A DNA stretch of 64,000 nt, taken from contig VXAA01001397.1 in the NCBI GenBank assembly GCA_013399115.1, positions 118,820 through 182,819 of the forward strand, given 5' to 3'. This stretch comes from Anseranas semipalmata (lineage: Eukaryota > Chordata > Aves > Anseriformes > Anseranatidae). The notes beneath the pieces are model-generated. The model did no database searches, was not told the origin of the DNA, and saw only the letters and a program-made list of their open reading frames with translations. A program made the position numbers and the translations under genes. Positions 12,261 through 24,151 of this stretch are shown piece after piece; the first letter of the stretch is position 1, and each line of letters opens with the position of its first letter.

Positions 12261-13761
12261 TTCAAAAAGATAGTGTTCGGGTTACTTCTACCTCCTGCCC
12301 CCCTCGGAAATTTAGCAGAAATCCTATTTAAAGAGAAATAGGATGAAATGTGTATTCTTCTCACTCTTGCACTAAGGTGGCTCTCAAGATTAGTCTTTAT
12401 TTGGTTGACAAAGCTAGACGTATAACTACCACTCTGTGTGCATGTGAGTGTGTGTGCATTACAGGGGAGAGGTTTTCCTTATTAGTGCCAGAAGATGTAA
12501 ACCAAGGTATGTTACACACAGACTGCTGCAGATGAAAACAGAAAATAGAAACTGTGGCCTTCCGTGTGGAAAGTAACTGGCAGATACACACTACCAATAG
12601 CTAGTTTTGGTTTAAGCAGCAGAATTAAGATTCAAATTTCACCCTTCTCGTCTTTTTAGTGCATTTGATTCTGGTTTTTTTGTTTGTTTGTTTGTTTGTT
12701 TGTTTTTTAATTTAGATGTGAGTGTTGCAGAGTCCCTGAAGAGTGGTTTGTTTCCATGCATCTCCATGTGGGATAAAATACTCTGCAAAAGCAGCAGAAG
12801 GTAAGGAAGTAAGGTCAAAGGCATCTAGAAAGCTTTAGAAACACAGCTTTAAATGATCCCTTCTACCCTTCTGTGTTCTAGAGCAATTTCTCAATTGCCT
12901 CAAAGGTATGTCAGTGTAGTGCATGACAAACATACCTGTGGATAACATAATTATATTTGATGGTAGTTAAATCAATGAGCATTCTCTAAAGTATGCAAAG
13001 GATTAGTGGCAGCGCTGAACCCTTCCACAAAGACATGCACACATCAGGGGAGCTTTCATCGCTGCACAGATTAAAGAAATCAAATTTCATTGCTTCTTGT
13101 TAATTGTTTTTCCATAACAAACAAAGTCAGATTCAGGAGGTGGGTTGGGAGGGCTGTTACAGTCCATTTTCAGTATTTGCATACATGTCATGATTCTAAG
13201 AACAGCAAGGCAGCTCTTAAAATGAATTACCACTTACCAATATTTCATAAAAATAAATGAAAGCAGATTAACTAATGGGAGGGAAGCTACTTAAAGATTT
13301 ACTGCAGCTGCTTTGACTGTGGAGACAAAGCTGTGACTACCAAATCCCACACTTTTTTCCTTCATCTCTTTTGTTAGCCAAGGAATATCCTTAGCTGATG
13401 GAGATCAGAAATAGCTCTGTTAGCTTCAATGAAACCTCCACCGCCATTTCACACCAGCTACTGGTATGATGTAGGAGCCTCTTCAGAGCTCAGATAATGA
13501 GCCAATTGCAAGCCAACTGCAACTCCGCCATGTGAAATACACGGTGAGTCTACTTGGTCTGCTTTTCATGCATAAGGAAAAATATATTTGGAAGCAGCCC
13601 CAGAGTCCCACAGGAGCCACATAGGTTGTCTCCTTACAATTTAATGCATTAGCCCACCGGTGAAGAAGGGAGTTCTTCTCTCCCTGGTCTCGACCTCATA
13701 GCATGTGTATCCTATAGTTCAGTCCCACATAATCCTAGCTGTAACAGGTCTATGCACTCAC
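12261..13761. other. Unique non-coding sequence
   Basis: Single-copy AT-rich sequence with the TTTG microsatellite at 12674-12708. No gene, RNA or interspersed repeat is recognised. Confidence 0.6.
12674..12708. repeat. (TTTG)n microsatellite
   Basis: A short T-run is followed by about six TTTG units and then another T-run. Confidence 0.93.
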
Positions 13762-14078
13762 CTTGCTCCTCAGCTGAGCCTCTGGTACCCAATTACAATA
13801 CCAGCTGATACTTGCTCATTGTACTGCCAGTGTGCTCTTTCTTGGACCCCCTGAACCTGAGGGGGTAACTTTGGTAGAGCTCCACATGGGATGCAGTCCG
13901 CAGCTCACAAGCGAACTGTTGTGTGGTCCTTGCTGAGTCAGTTAGATCCTTACATCCAAAATCATATAGGAAGCAGCTGTCTGGAGTTATGTAGGTGCTT
14001 TTATTAACACAATACCTGTCCAAAGCAGAACAGTACTTGTACACATCCATTTCATTTATCTGTGCTCAGAGGTGCAGC
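13762..14078 (-). other. Splice-bounded minus-strand segment, possible non-coding exon
   Basis: Read on the minus strand, the segment is preceded by CTTTTAAACCTACAG, a good 3' splice site. It is followed by GAGCAAG/GTGAGTGC, a close match to the 5' splice consensus. It is 317 bp long. The longest frame inside (13793-14050, 85 codons, cysteine-rich) does not reach either splice site without a stop. If the segment is real it is more likely an exon of a long non-coding RNA or a UTR exon. Splice-like motifs also arise by chance. Confidence 0.22.
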
Positions 14079-15240
14079 CTGTAGGTTTAAAAGAATATCT
14101 TACCATGTTTTTGCTGGCTGCCTTGTAGCCCCAGTCAATGGCCTGGTTTTCAGGGGATAGGTTTGCTTTTGGCTTTGTTTTGAATGTGTTTTTACTTGCT
14201 CCAGTGTATTTGTTTTAGCCCAGCTCAGGAACGGGAACATTCTGAACATAGTCTTGTTTGCTCTTCTGCTCCCTGAGGACTCTGGAGAGGCTGACTCAAA
14301 ACCAAGTGAGATAATGTTTCTTCTTTTTTGGGGGCTCTCTTTTGGGTTTGGTTTTGTTTCGCTCAAAAAAAAAAAATTGCTCTGGAAAAGAGACAGGTTG
14401 AAAACAGCATTGAATGAAACCTTCTATTTACGGAATTGGTAGAGCATGATAATAAGACCTGCTCCTCCTGAGACCCTTCTGGGATCTAGAGAATAGTGAT
14501 GAATGGAGGGCCTTGTATCTCCATGTCTACCTGATGTGAGGGCACTGTGTCATGTGTTTGAATGGGGGAACTACATTTGGGGAAATTACTGGGAGCTACA
14601 AACTGACAAAATATACATCGGTAAAACATTAATCTTTACTTCCTTGCTTGTGTGTATCGGTCTGCCTCCACTGGACAAACAGCCATTTATACCAGACACA
14701 GTAACAGCACTGTCACCTCTCAGGAACACCAGAGGAAGATTTTGTCTGGAGATGGAAACCTTTTAGGGATGACATGGAGAGCTGAGCCCTCAAGGATTTC
14801 AGCCTCCCCTGGGGAAAAACAAACAAACAAACAAACAACAACAACAACAACAAAACATTTTGTAAATAGCTTTCTACCCTTGTTTTCATGCTCTGATGCT
14901 GGAGATTAATGTTTTCACATCTCTTCAACTTTCTGATCATTAACACAAGAAAAGAGATGAGGAAAGCACTAAAAGGCAGCATTTTCTCTTCCTACAACAG
15001 TTGTCCTGAAAGGATCCCAGTCACAGATGTATCCTCCGCTCACAACACTCACGGAAAAGGGAGAAGGGGGCAGACAGTTTAGTGGTTTGAGTGGTGGAGG
15101 ACTGAACTGGATGGGGTGGAGGGGATAGGATACAGGACATCAGGTACACAGAACTGGAGGTAAGCTGAGCGCATGAGATTGAGTACATGAGCACTGCTGC
15201 ACAAGAAATAGGGTCATGTGTAAGATGGTAATTTATTTGA
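14079..15240. other. Unique non-coding sequence
   Basis: Holds the A-rich AAAC/AAC tract at 14815-14855 and nothing else recognised. Short ORFs occur on both strands with no domain. Confidence 0.6.
14815..14855. repeat. (AAAC)n/(AAC)n microsatellite
   Basis: Four AAAC units pass into five AAC units. Confidence 0.93.
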
Positions 15241-16014
15241 TTATCCTCTGAGAGAAAAAGGCATGGGTAGTAGTTGTGGGTGGCAAGAGCTCTTGCAACA
15301 TCTCTGTGTCAAAAACAACATTTTATATTTGTTGCTAGAATGAGCAAAACTCACTGTAGTGTGTGTACATGCCAGGCTGTCTTGGATATACAGGAATGCA
15401 GTGGGGTTAGGAGGCAGGAATTTTAAAAAAATAAAAATAAAAAAAATAAAAATAAAAATAAAAATAAAAAGAGGCTCCTGGTTGTTGGTTTGTTGTTGTT
15501 TTTCCATCTTCATGGAACATAACTGGTGGTGCTTCCAGGCCCCTGAAGGGAGAGGTGCTGCAGATCGGTCCCACTGAAAAGCCATCTCCATACCTGAAGT
15601 GAATGTCCCAGTCTCCTCTTCAGTATCAGTGCCACCATCAGGCTCCAACACTGCTTCACTGGGCTGCAAAGCAAATGCCTTAGTAAGAAATGCTTGTGGA
15701 AGCTTGGGAAATAGGACCGAGCAGTGAATGTAGACATAAGAATCAAAAAGAACCACCTGATGTGGAGTCTGACAGGGCTGAGGAATGAGTTGTCCAGGAA
15801 AGTCATTGAATCCTATGGGAACCAAAAATACATTCTCTAAGCTGCTTTCTAGAAAGGCAGGGGGTGAAAACAAACTCACAACAGCAACAACAAAAAAACA
15901 CAGAAAGCTGACGTCACGGTGATCCAGAGGAATCATGGAGGTGTGCTGGGTCAATTTTTTTGACTGATCTAAATATCTGACATTTAAAAAGATTATTTTT
16001 TTCACAGTATTCAC
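15241..16014 (-). CDS. Unrecognised 257-codon ORF containing a candidate exon
   Basis: This is the longest ORF in the window and the only one above 201 codons. At this base composition a stop is expected about every 16 codons, so 257 open codons is an outlier even after removing the roughly 20 residues (FIFIFIFIFF-type) made by the (AAAAAT)n tract at 15425-15470. The central part, 15594-15812, is bounded on the minus strand by TTTTGGTTCCCATAG and by TTCAG/GTATGG, both good splice sites. That gives 219 bp with a phase-1 intron at each end. The encoded piece has residues such as HQVVLFDSYVYIH, FPKLPQAFLTKAFALQPSE and an acidic DGGTDTEEETGTF end. I do not recognise a family, signal peptide or catalytic motif. 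Alternatives are a cassette exon, a retrocopy fragment or chance. Confidence 0.25.
   Translation of the reverse strand: MNTVKKIIFLNVRYLDQSKKLTQHTSMIPLDHRDVSFLCFFVVAVVSLFSPPAFLESSLENVFLVPIGFNDFPGQLIPQPCQTPHQVVLFDSYVYIHCSVLFPKLPQAFLTKAFALQPSEAVLEPDGGTDTEEETGTFTSGMEMAFQWDRSAAPLPSGAWKHHQLCSMKMEKQQQTNNQEPLFIFIFIFIFFIFIFLKFLPPNPTAFLYIQDSLACTHTTVSFAHSSNKYKMLFLTQRCCKSSCHPQLLPMPFSLRG
15425..15470. repeat. (AAAAAT)n microsatellite
   Basis: A-runs broken by single T every five to seven bases over about 46 bp. It lies inside the long minus-strand ORF, where it encodes a Phe/Ile-rich stretch. Confidence 0.93.
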
Positions 16015-19000
16015 AGAGCATATTGCATCCTGGTTTGGTTCTTAATCCATCACATTTTAATTTTTAATCTTACAATTGCTGGAAAACTACATTGTTTAAC
16101 ATCTAGATTGATCAAAGGACAAAGAAATCTGTAAAAATCGTCAGATCCTTAGAGTTTCTCCTTCTGCTGACCAAGCCAGGTTGTCCTCACTGAGGAGATA
16201 ACAGCATAACAGCTCTTAGTAGCAACAAATGAAAAAAAAGCTACTTAGCTATTGTTATGGCTATTGTTTTTTATCTGGAATGTTTTATTCCTGCATCAGA
16301 TTCCAGAAAATTAAATTAGATCAGAAAAGGGATGGAAAAAATTGCAAGAAAATGAGTGCAATCTAGATGAATATAATGCTTAACTTTATTCATAGTAATT
16401 AAAAAAATCATATAGTTAAATTATTCATTAAACGCATTGTTTTCCATTTCTAATTATGATGGAACATCAACTTTGTTTCCATTGATATTTGAAGTTATGG
16501 GGAGTTGGTGAATTAAGTCTGAATTTTCACCTGGATACTAACTTAATCAAAAATAATTGTTGAACTTGACCTGGTACACATGCCATGGTATTATTTTTAA
16601 GGCTGTATAAATGCCTTTAATTCATCCTGGCATCCCAGAGAACAGATTTTGACTCACTGTTTCATGGTTTCTTATTCAAAAGATGGGATTTATTACTTAG
16701 TTTTTGGTCTTTCAGCTACTGAGTATATGAAGCAAAGTTCACTCAATGTGATTTTTCACTATTGTATTTTCTGTATCGTGACCTACACCTGTGTACAACA
16801 GGCATGAAATTCTGAATCCTAGAACTATGGGGAGCAAATCAGCTCATGCCAGTTGAAATGAGAGAGACTATTCTGAGGCTGGAAATTTTATTTTGCAAAA
16901 GCTTTTGAGATTTTTTTTTTTTTCTGCAACAGAATAATGTTTCAAAAATTCTCAGAAATGGCTGAGAAATGGAGTTAAATACAATTGTGAAACTTAGGCC
17001 TGTAAAGCACTTTTTGTATGTAAATACTTTGAGTGATACTGCTACACATGGCATTTCAGATGTCCAAAACAACTATGGCATTGGTGAGCTCACACTTCTT
17101 CCAGAGGCATGAAGATTAGATGGCAAGCACAGAGAAGCAGGAACCCTGAACTGCAAGTGCAAATATCTTGAGCAAACACTTCCTTTGTTGATTTAGGTTG
17201 AATAGAGAACCAAAGGGCAGGATGTACAATAACTCTACTGCCAGTAGCACATGATACTTCTGAGGCATAGTGGCTGGATTTGCCAGGTGTCAAGAACAAT
17301 ATGCTCCCCCCATCCAAAGGAAAAAAAAAAAAAATCCAGGAGAGGAAGGCACTGTCTCCCTCTGCATCCAAAGAAGTGCAAATACAAATGGTCACTCATC
17401 CTGTGGTGTACAGCAGCATACCTCTGTGTGATTAATGATTTTTTTCAGTGTAACAGCCAAAATAGAACACTTGGGAGGTTGTGGCTTGCCTTGACTCACA
17501 ACTGAATATGCTTTTTTTTTTTCTTTTCTTTTGGCAAAACAGCAAAAATGTTTTGTGTTGACTCAAAATATTACATCAAATTGAAATGAAAGTCCTCCCC
17601 CCTCCATTTCTCTTGCACTGTAAAAAATGACAAGACTAATTTGAAATGCATCTTGTTTATGAAGATACTAAACCCAAAGTATGCCTGGTTGTGAAAAAGA
17701 CTCAGCGGTAGACCCAGAGCAAAAAATTAAGTTTTATGCATCTGAGGTCTAAGCCAAGGGACTGGGCAAGTTTCAATAGCGCCTCATCAACTTTTGCAGT
17801 AGTGTAACAAATATGAAACATTACAAAGAAGTTACTTTTATTACCCCCTTCAATTTCTATGAAAATAGTAAAACAACCTAACAAGAAAGCCTGGAAAGGC
17901 TTGATTTCGAAGGGGAACAGCACAGTAAGTGTTCTACTGAGCTTTTCCCACCCTTTGCAGAGACACTACCAGAAATCTGGACCATATTCTTTTTGTTTTG
18001 TCAAATAACTGAAAAAAAAAAAAAAAAATCCTGTGATGTATGCATTAAACACTTTACAGAGAAAAAGCATGGATTTACTCTTTTGTGTGTGATTGTTACA
18101 GTGTATATTAGCTAATCAGTCCACAGTGCTGTAGGGAGTTTAGATGCTGATGGTGTTAGGGCCTTTCCAGCTGAGAAGCACGAAATAGTTTTATTTCCTG
18201 AGGACCAAACTGACTTTGCTTACACAAAGTAAAGGAGAGATATGTTTGTGTGGGACGCAATACACAGTGATAGAGAGCAGGGAAGGATGGATGGTCTAAA
18301 AGTCATTTAGAATAATTTGAAAGATCTGTGGAAAGCAATACCATTGGGTGGAAGCTAAAGAGTGTAGGTGCTTTTTCTTTTTCTTTTTTTTTTTTTTTTT
18401 ACTTTCTGGATGCTCTCCTTTTAGTGCCAAATTCAGTTCTTGCGATGGTAGTCACAAATACAGGACTGGATAATCTCTATGGACCATTGCATAGTGTTGT
18501 AGAGGCATTTTGAATGGGAAACTAGGTTCTATCAACAGTAACAAGGTTGCCTACACCTGGGTAAAATACTTAGTGCTCTTTAAGGTAAATAGTTAATTTT
18601 ACTTTCTAATTCATTAAGAACTTCTAATTTCTCAGATAATTGGATTTGCATTCCTCTAAATTTATTCTGTCTCAGTTATAGAAGACATTTGATTGGCATT
18701 TATTTCAAAAGAAACAAATCCTTCGACCCACACCTAACATTTACTTTTTTTGACTGTTAATTCTATATGCATTTACATGTCAGCCACAGAAGAAAAAAGC
18801 TCTTCAAGTTTAAAATCAGAAAGAATCCAAAAGCTCAATTTTAGACTCTTTCAGACACAATTTTAGACACAGTGTCCAGACATCTTCATGAATTGTTTCA
18901 CCCCAGCAGAAAGAGCAGCCTGGGTGACGTCAAAACAATTCATGCGAGTGTATCCATACTGTAGCAGTCACTTGTAGCCTTGCACACCTGAGAGTTGTTC

Positions 19001-19979
19001 CAGTTTCATGTCGTGCCTCAAAGGAAGCTGGTTTTCTAAGTAGCAGTAAGTTCTTGACTGCCTTAAAGCAAGCCCCTTCACACTGTATTTATGCACCCAG
19101 AACTGAGATTTTCCCCTTCTTTGGCCAAAATCCTTGCACCTAGAAAGCTCCCACAGAACCAGGCAGGTGCAGTGGCATCAAAGGAGGGAAACTGCCAAGA
19201 GGAATAGCATTGCTTTGAAAGTGTCCAGCTAGTAGTCCCAGAGAGACTATAGTCTTTATCACTAATGGGACATTCTCAAAATATGGACAAAATTGGGAAG
19301 CATCAGTTTTATGATGTACCAGGGAAGCTGAAGAGGCAGTATTTCTTTCTGCAGGAAGTTTTCAAAAGCAATCAGAAATAGCCCAATTCTGCTTCAGCTG
19401 ATACTTTTCCAGAATACCTTAACTAGTCTGAGAAAAGAGCATGGTCAGGGTGAATGCTTTTGAAGATCTCATACATGGTTTTCTTTAGTAAGATGTAATT
19501 TCTTCATCACTGGAGAAGAGGCAAACAAAATAGGAGATGTTAAAGCAACAGAAGTGTTCTTCTTGGAACATACATGTTCTCAAGTCTGAACCAGGAAAAA
19601 CGTACAATGCTATCTACAGTATAATAAGAACTGTTACGTTTGATCATAAACCCATCAGCATAAAATAAGCTTATTGGGCCTCTTAGTTGATTTTACGAAG
19701 AGATCTTATCTGTTTAGTGATGGTTGTACCTCTAATATGTGGTGATTTGTGCTGTGTAACTGCAGATGCCTCACTGAAAATAATACAAATCCCATGAGTG
19801 TTTTTTCAATTTTGTTTGTGAAATGCATGATTTTCATCACAATATCTTCTGTAAAAGTTGCGATAAGAAAATTGTCTCTTGGGCTTATGTTTTGTTCTGA
19901 GCTATGGAAATATGTTCTCAATAAAACCCACTAACTAAAACCAAAAAAAAATCAACCTATTGTGCAAGTATGTTTAAAG
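16015..19979. other. Unique non-coding sequence
   Basis: About 4 kb of AT-rich single-copy DNA with homopolymer runs. These are T near 16911-16923, A near 17322-17334, T near 17511-17523, A near 18011-18027 and T near 18384-18401. No ORF above about 100 codons and no recognisable repeat family. Confidence 0.6.
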
Positions 19980-20307
19980 CAGGTCAGTTCTGAGCAAACA
20001 TGGGCTTGCTTTAAACTGAGCCCAGCTTGGCTGGGAGCTGCAAATGCCATTTTTTGGATGTTTTGCATAATGTGGATATAAAATTAGATGAAACACAGAA
20101 GTATCAATTAAGCTTGAGATTCTTCTCAATTTTAATTTATATGCTTGTGGTCTGCAGACTACCATTGGTATCCATGGCCGTAGTCGTCAGGACCATAATG
20201 GCTTGTTAGTGCTTTCAGTTAATATTGGACTGAAAGTATGAGGGGTGGTCAGTGAGCATCCCACCAGTTGACAGTGGATTGTGGTGCCAAAAGTTTGAGG
20301 ACTGCTG
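19980..20307. mobile_element. Possible degenerate hAT-type MITE
   Basis: The right end AAAAGTTTGAGGACTGCTG (20289-20307) resembles the reverse of a typical hAT terminus (CAGTGGTTCTCAAACTTTT). The left end CAGGTCAGTTCTGAGCAAAC (19980 onward) is a weaker inverted match. The flanking octamers GTTTAAAG (19972-19979) and TTTTAAAC (20308-20315) agree at six of eight bases, as expected for a decayed 8-bp hAT target duplication. There is no transposase inside. The ends are diverged, so this remains a hypothesis. Confidence 0.3.
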
Positions 20308-21180
20308 TTTTAAACCCACATCTTTTGGGTGTTTAGTCATAGTGGAGTCAACACATCTTTGTGATGCTGAGAACTAAGCATAGCTTTGGCATCCGGGCTG
20401 GGAGGAAACCAGTCTGTAGTGTTGCTAAGTCTGGCTTCCAACAGGCAAAAGAAATATGAAGACGTGCAGATGGTGAAGACAAATACAATTCATGACAGTA
20501 CAATTTAGAGGAGAGGATAAAATTGAGTACGGGAGGTATTCTGGTTTTGCTCCTTCATTCAAATCATTAACTTCAGTCCCAGGCCTGAAATTTTCCAGTT
20601 GTAATTTTACAAATCCATACTGCAAGATTCACAGCTAAAAATAATAGGAGCATCAGACTTTTTAGGGGCAGTGCACATGATCTACTCACAGTTGTAGTGC
20701 AAAGAAAGAGCAGAGAAGAGCCATGGGACTTAGAAACAGCCTTTTCCAGAGATAGCTGGTGCTGATAAAATTAAACATTTAAATCAGTAGCTATGGACCT
20801 AACCCAAAGACTGTTAGCATGATGGCTTACTGCACAATTCCATGGAAAGGAAAGTTGTATGTGATTATATGCACAAGGCAAAGTATTAGTTTTACTTTTA
20901 CCAAAGACTTTCTAGCTAAATACAGGAATAAACTACAGTTTCTCAGACATTGGAGATCCTGAAGATCAAGGTAAGAAAACAACTGTTTGCCTAGCTATTT
21001 TTGAGCTTTCCTCTGGGCAGGACAGGTACAGAGGTGGCCTGTGGTGTTAGAACTAGACTGTTCAATTTGTTCTCTGTATGCTCAGTTTGGTTACGTCTGA
21101 ATCAGGGTTTCTGAGTGGAAGACCTCATAGGAAAAAAATAAACAGCAATACAGGGAAAGGAAGGAAAAACTTTTCCTTAT

Positions 21181-21236
21181 TTTTTTTCTTTATTTTATTT
21201 TATTTTATTTTATTCTATTCTATTCTATTCTATTTT
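21181..21236. repeat. T-rich (TTTTA)n/(TTCTA)n microsatellite
   Basis: TTTTA units pass into TTCTA units over about 56 bp. It lies directly against a purine-rich GGA array on the same strand. Confidence 0.93.
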
Positions 21237-21238
21237 AG

Positions 21239-21283
21239 AGAAGGAGGAGGAGGAGGAGGAGAAGGAGGAGGAGGAGGAGGAAA
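21239..21283. repeat. (GGA)n microsatellite
   Basis: About 14 GGA or GAA units. Purine-only on the plus strand, with G-pairs that could support unusual structures. Confidence 0.95.
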
Positions 21284-21851
21284 CCCTAACAAGGTAAATT
21301 TAAAAGGAAAAAAAAAAGGATGGGACAGGGCTCATAAAAGCAAATCCTCTGCCAGAACTGTGCTTTAAAGGTCTTGGACCATCCTAGTTTCCCCAGTATA
21401 ATTACATGACTTTTTAATTTCCAGTTAACTCTGAGAGTGGAAATTTGCTGGAGCAAATTCATATGGACTGCCACAGGACATTCTTTATCATTCCTATAAA
21501 AAAGACCTCTCGATTTCTGTCATATGCTGTTTGAATTGGCAGCCAGCTATACCCACATAAACCAATCCACAGGGGTATTCTAACATGTGCATGACACTCT
21601 TCATAGTGCATGAGATAAAATCCCTAGTGTGAAAGACTTTGCCAGAAATAGGATGATAAAAAACATCTGGTTTTGTGTTACCTCACTCAGTGTACTTACC
21701 AAAGCTTGAAATATTCTTTTTTTGATGCAGGTTTATTGAAGCAGAAGCAATGAGATATTTTGCATTTTATTGGGAGATATACGTAAACTAATACACGTGT
21801 TAATATGTACAAGTAGCTGGTGGGAGGGTGTAAGAAAGATGGAGGCAGACC

Positions 21852-22109
21852 CATCTCAGTGGTGCCCAGGAACAGGATAAGAGGCAATGGACACACCAAA
21901 ATACAGAAAATTCCAATTAAACATATGAAACACTGACCAACCAGTCAGACACCTGAACAGGTTCCCAGAGACGCTGTGGCATCTCCATCTGTGGTGATAT
22001 TCAAAAACTGACTGGACACAGCCCTGAGCAGGCTGCTTTACTTTAACCACTGTCCTAGATGACCTCCAGAGGTCCCTTCCAGTTTCATCTATGTATTGAT
22101 TCCCTGAAA
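21852..22109 (+). mobile_element. CR1 LINE 3' end fragment, diverged
   Basis: The order of sequence words is that of a CR1 3' end. They are CAGTGGTGCCCAGGAACAGG, AAGAGGCAATGG, ACAGGTTCCCAGAGACGCTG (CR1: AACAGGTTGCCCAGAGAGG), TCTCCATCTGTGGTGATATT, and GATGACCTCCAGAGGTCCCT (22058-22077), then a degenerate tail TTGATTCCCTGAAAT. This covers the end of ORF2 (the LPREV...SLEIFK region) and the short 3' UTR. It is 5'-truncated, has a small deletion or scramble near 21925 and has lost a clean octamer tail. It is therefore an older copy than the one at 30969. Confidence 0.88.
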
Positions 22110-23494
22110 TATGCAGGATCACATTTTAAGAAATTGGGGATGCTCTGCAATTTCGTGAAAACAACAGAAATTTTGCTGTTGTCAGCTTGATTTTAAATCT
22201 GGTTCTGTGGTCCTGGATGCAAAGAAAACATCTCTGAAACTGGGCTATAATGTTCAGTTTCTTTTCTTTTCTTGTCTTGTCTTGAGAATTCAGGTTATTC
22301 CAGATACTTTCAATGCCAGAATAATGCACTGCCCAGCCAGATATTCTGTTTGCATTCCTTCTCCTTTCTGAAAATGTCAAGATTTAACAATGCAGGTATA
22401 GTAATCATATCTGTGGAATGCATTAGAATTATTATTTTACCTGTATACTGCGGAACAATAGTATTCTTCAGTAGTCTTCCCCTCGTTTTTATCTAATTCT
22501 TTCTAAATGAGGCTTATATACAAATACCACAAAAATGCACATAACATTTATTGTTAGAATAAAAATGAAATGTCAATATACACTGTTTCTTTTTTTCTTT
22601 CTTTCTGTCTTTTTTTTTTTTTTCGTTGACAGTATTTCATTTCATGTATAAGCAATAAATATCAGTTTACAATGTGAACTAATGGTCTGGCCAGAATTTC
22701 ACCTATTTAGAATAGGAGAAATATTACCAAAGGTGAAGGAATCACAGCAATCAGCATGAGGTTAGGTCTGACTACATAAAAACCTGATTCTGTTATCGCA
22801 TTTCTCCAGACTTCTGCAGAATATTGGGCCTTCTTTTTTCCCCTTATCTCTGCTAAGTTTTATGATGTTGTAGAGGTACAGATCCAAAGGTACTGGCAGA
22901 AAACCCAGCTTTGAACTGTTTGAAACCTGTGGATAAGCATATGAAATGATGGATTTTTATCTCAGCTGAACCTACACACATTTTTGTGGTTAAGGCAACA
23001 CCTATCTACTATAAGGAAGTGTTTTGTCATGCAGTGCAGCCTGTTTCAGGAACAGTGAAATAATTTCAACATATAAAGGTATCTACCAGATTTCACGTGC
23101 TAAGAAAGCCATTCTGATTCAGAGCAATAGATTTTCTTTGCAAGATACCTTGATGCCAGATTTCTCAAGTGCTCAGACACAAGCTGACCTCGAGCTTTCA
23201 AGCCACCAGCACTCACAAGCTCTTTCACATAAAGTCAGGTTTTCCATGGAGCACAGTAACCTGCCAGTTTACAAATGTTTCTGCATAAGCTGACTGACTC
23301 AAAGACACACAGCTGCAAAGGAAGGCAGGGATCTTTGAATCGTCCAGCCCACCTCTGCATGCAACAGAGCGATCTGGTGGATGGATTCCCTGCACACAAA
23401 GGGGGAGAAGATACAACAAATCCCACCCTTGCCTTGGCATTGATGGCCATCAGTGGGAGCAATCATTTGTTCACAGATGGTTATTCCATTGTTC

Positions 23495-23520
23495 AAAAAA
23501 AAAATATATATATATATATA
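23495..23520. repeat. A-run plus (TA)n microsatellite
   Basis: About ten A followed by eight TA units. Confidence 0.92.
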
Positions 23521-24151
23521 GCCTTTTTATGTCTGCTGGAAATTAAGCCATATTCTGGGTTTCTAATATTATTTCCTATATAGTACAGCATAAGGAGAGT
23601 GATAAGAAATCTTTTTTTTTTTTTTTTTGCTAGAAAGCTCAAGTCAGCTTTATTGCTGAGTGTAAAACAGAAATCATTACAATTTTGGCTGGAGATAAAA
23701 TTTTTTAGACAGTAATATTCTGAAATGTATAAATCTAATCTGATTTATTGCTGGATAGTGGTTCACATTTTCTTCACTTGAGAATTTCCATAAAAAACAA
23801 TGGAGCTAAAGTTTTGATACAGAACCAGGAATATGCAACTCGTAGTCTGTAATGCTGAGCATATTAGGAATTCATTGCTTTCAGGCCAGTCACCTAGTAA
23901 CTGTGCAAATTTCTCAGAAATGTGCAGTGCAGGAAGACCAGAGATCTGGTCCATATAAACTTGAGAGTTACTTGATGGCCACTTTCTACCAACTTTGTGA
24001 GGAACAGGACCAGGACTTGCCCAAAACTGAAGACCTAGGAGTGACTGTTGGTCATTTTTCAGTCTTTTGCTTAGCAATGGAAACCAAATCCATTAGAGAC
24101 ATGAGACATTCAGATGCATTGTTAGTGCTATTCATTCTGCCCAGTGTTATG

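Larger units (their letters stand above)
20308..21851. other. Unique non-coding sequence
   Basis: Contains the pyrimidine/purine compound microsatellite at 21181-21283; otherwise I see nothing. ORFs here are short, and one of them is largely a translation of the simple repeat. Confidence 0.6.
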
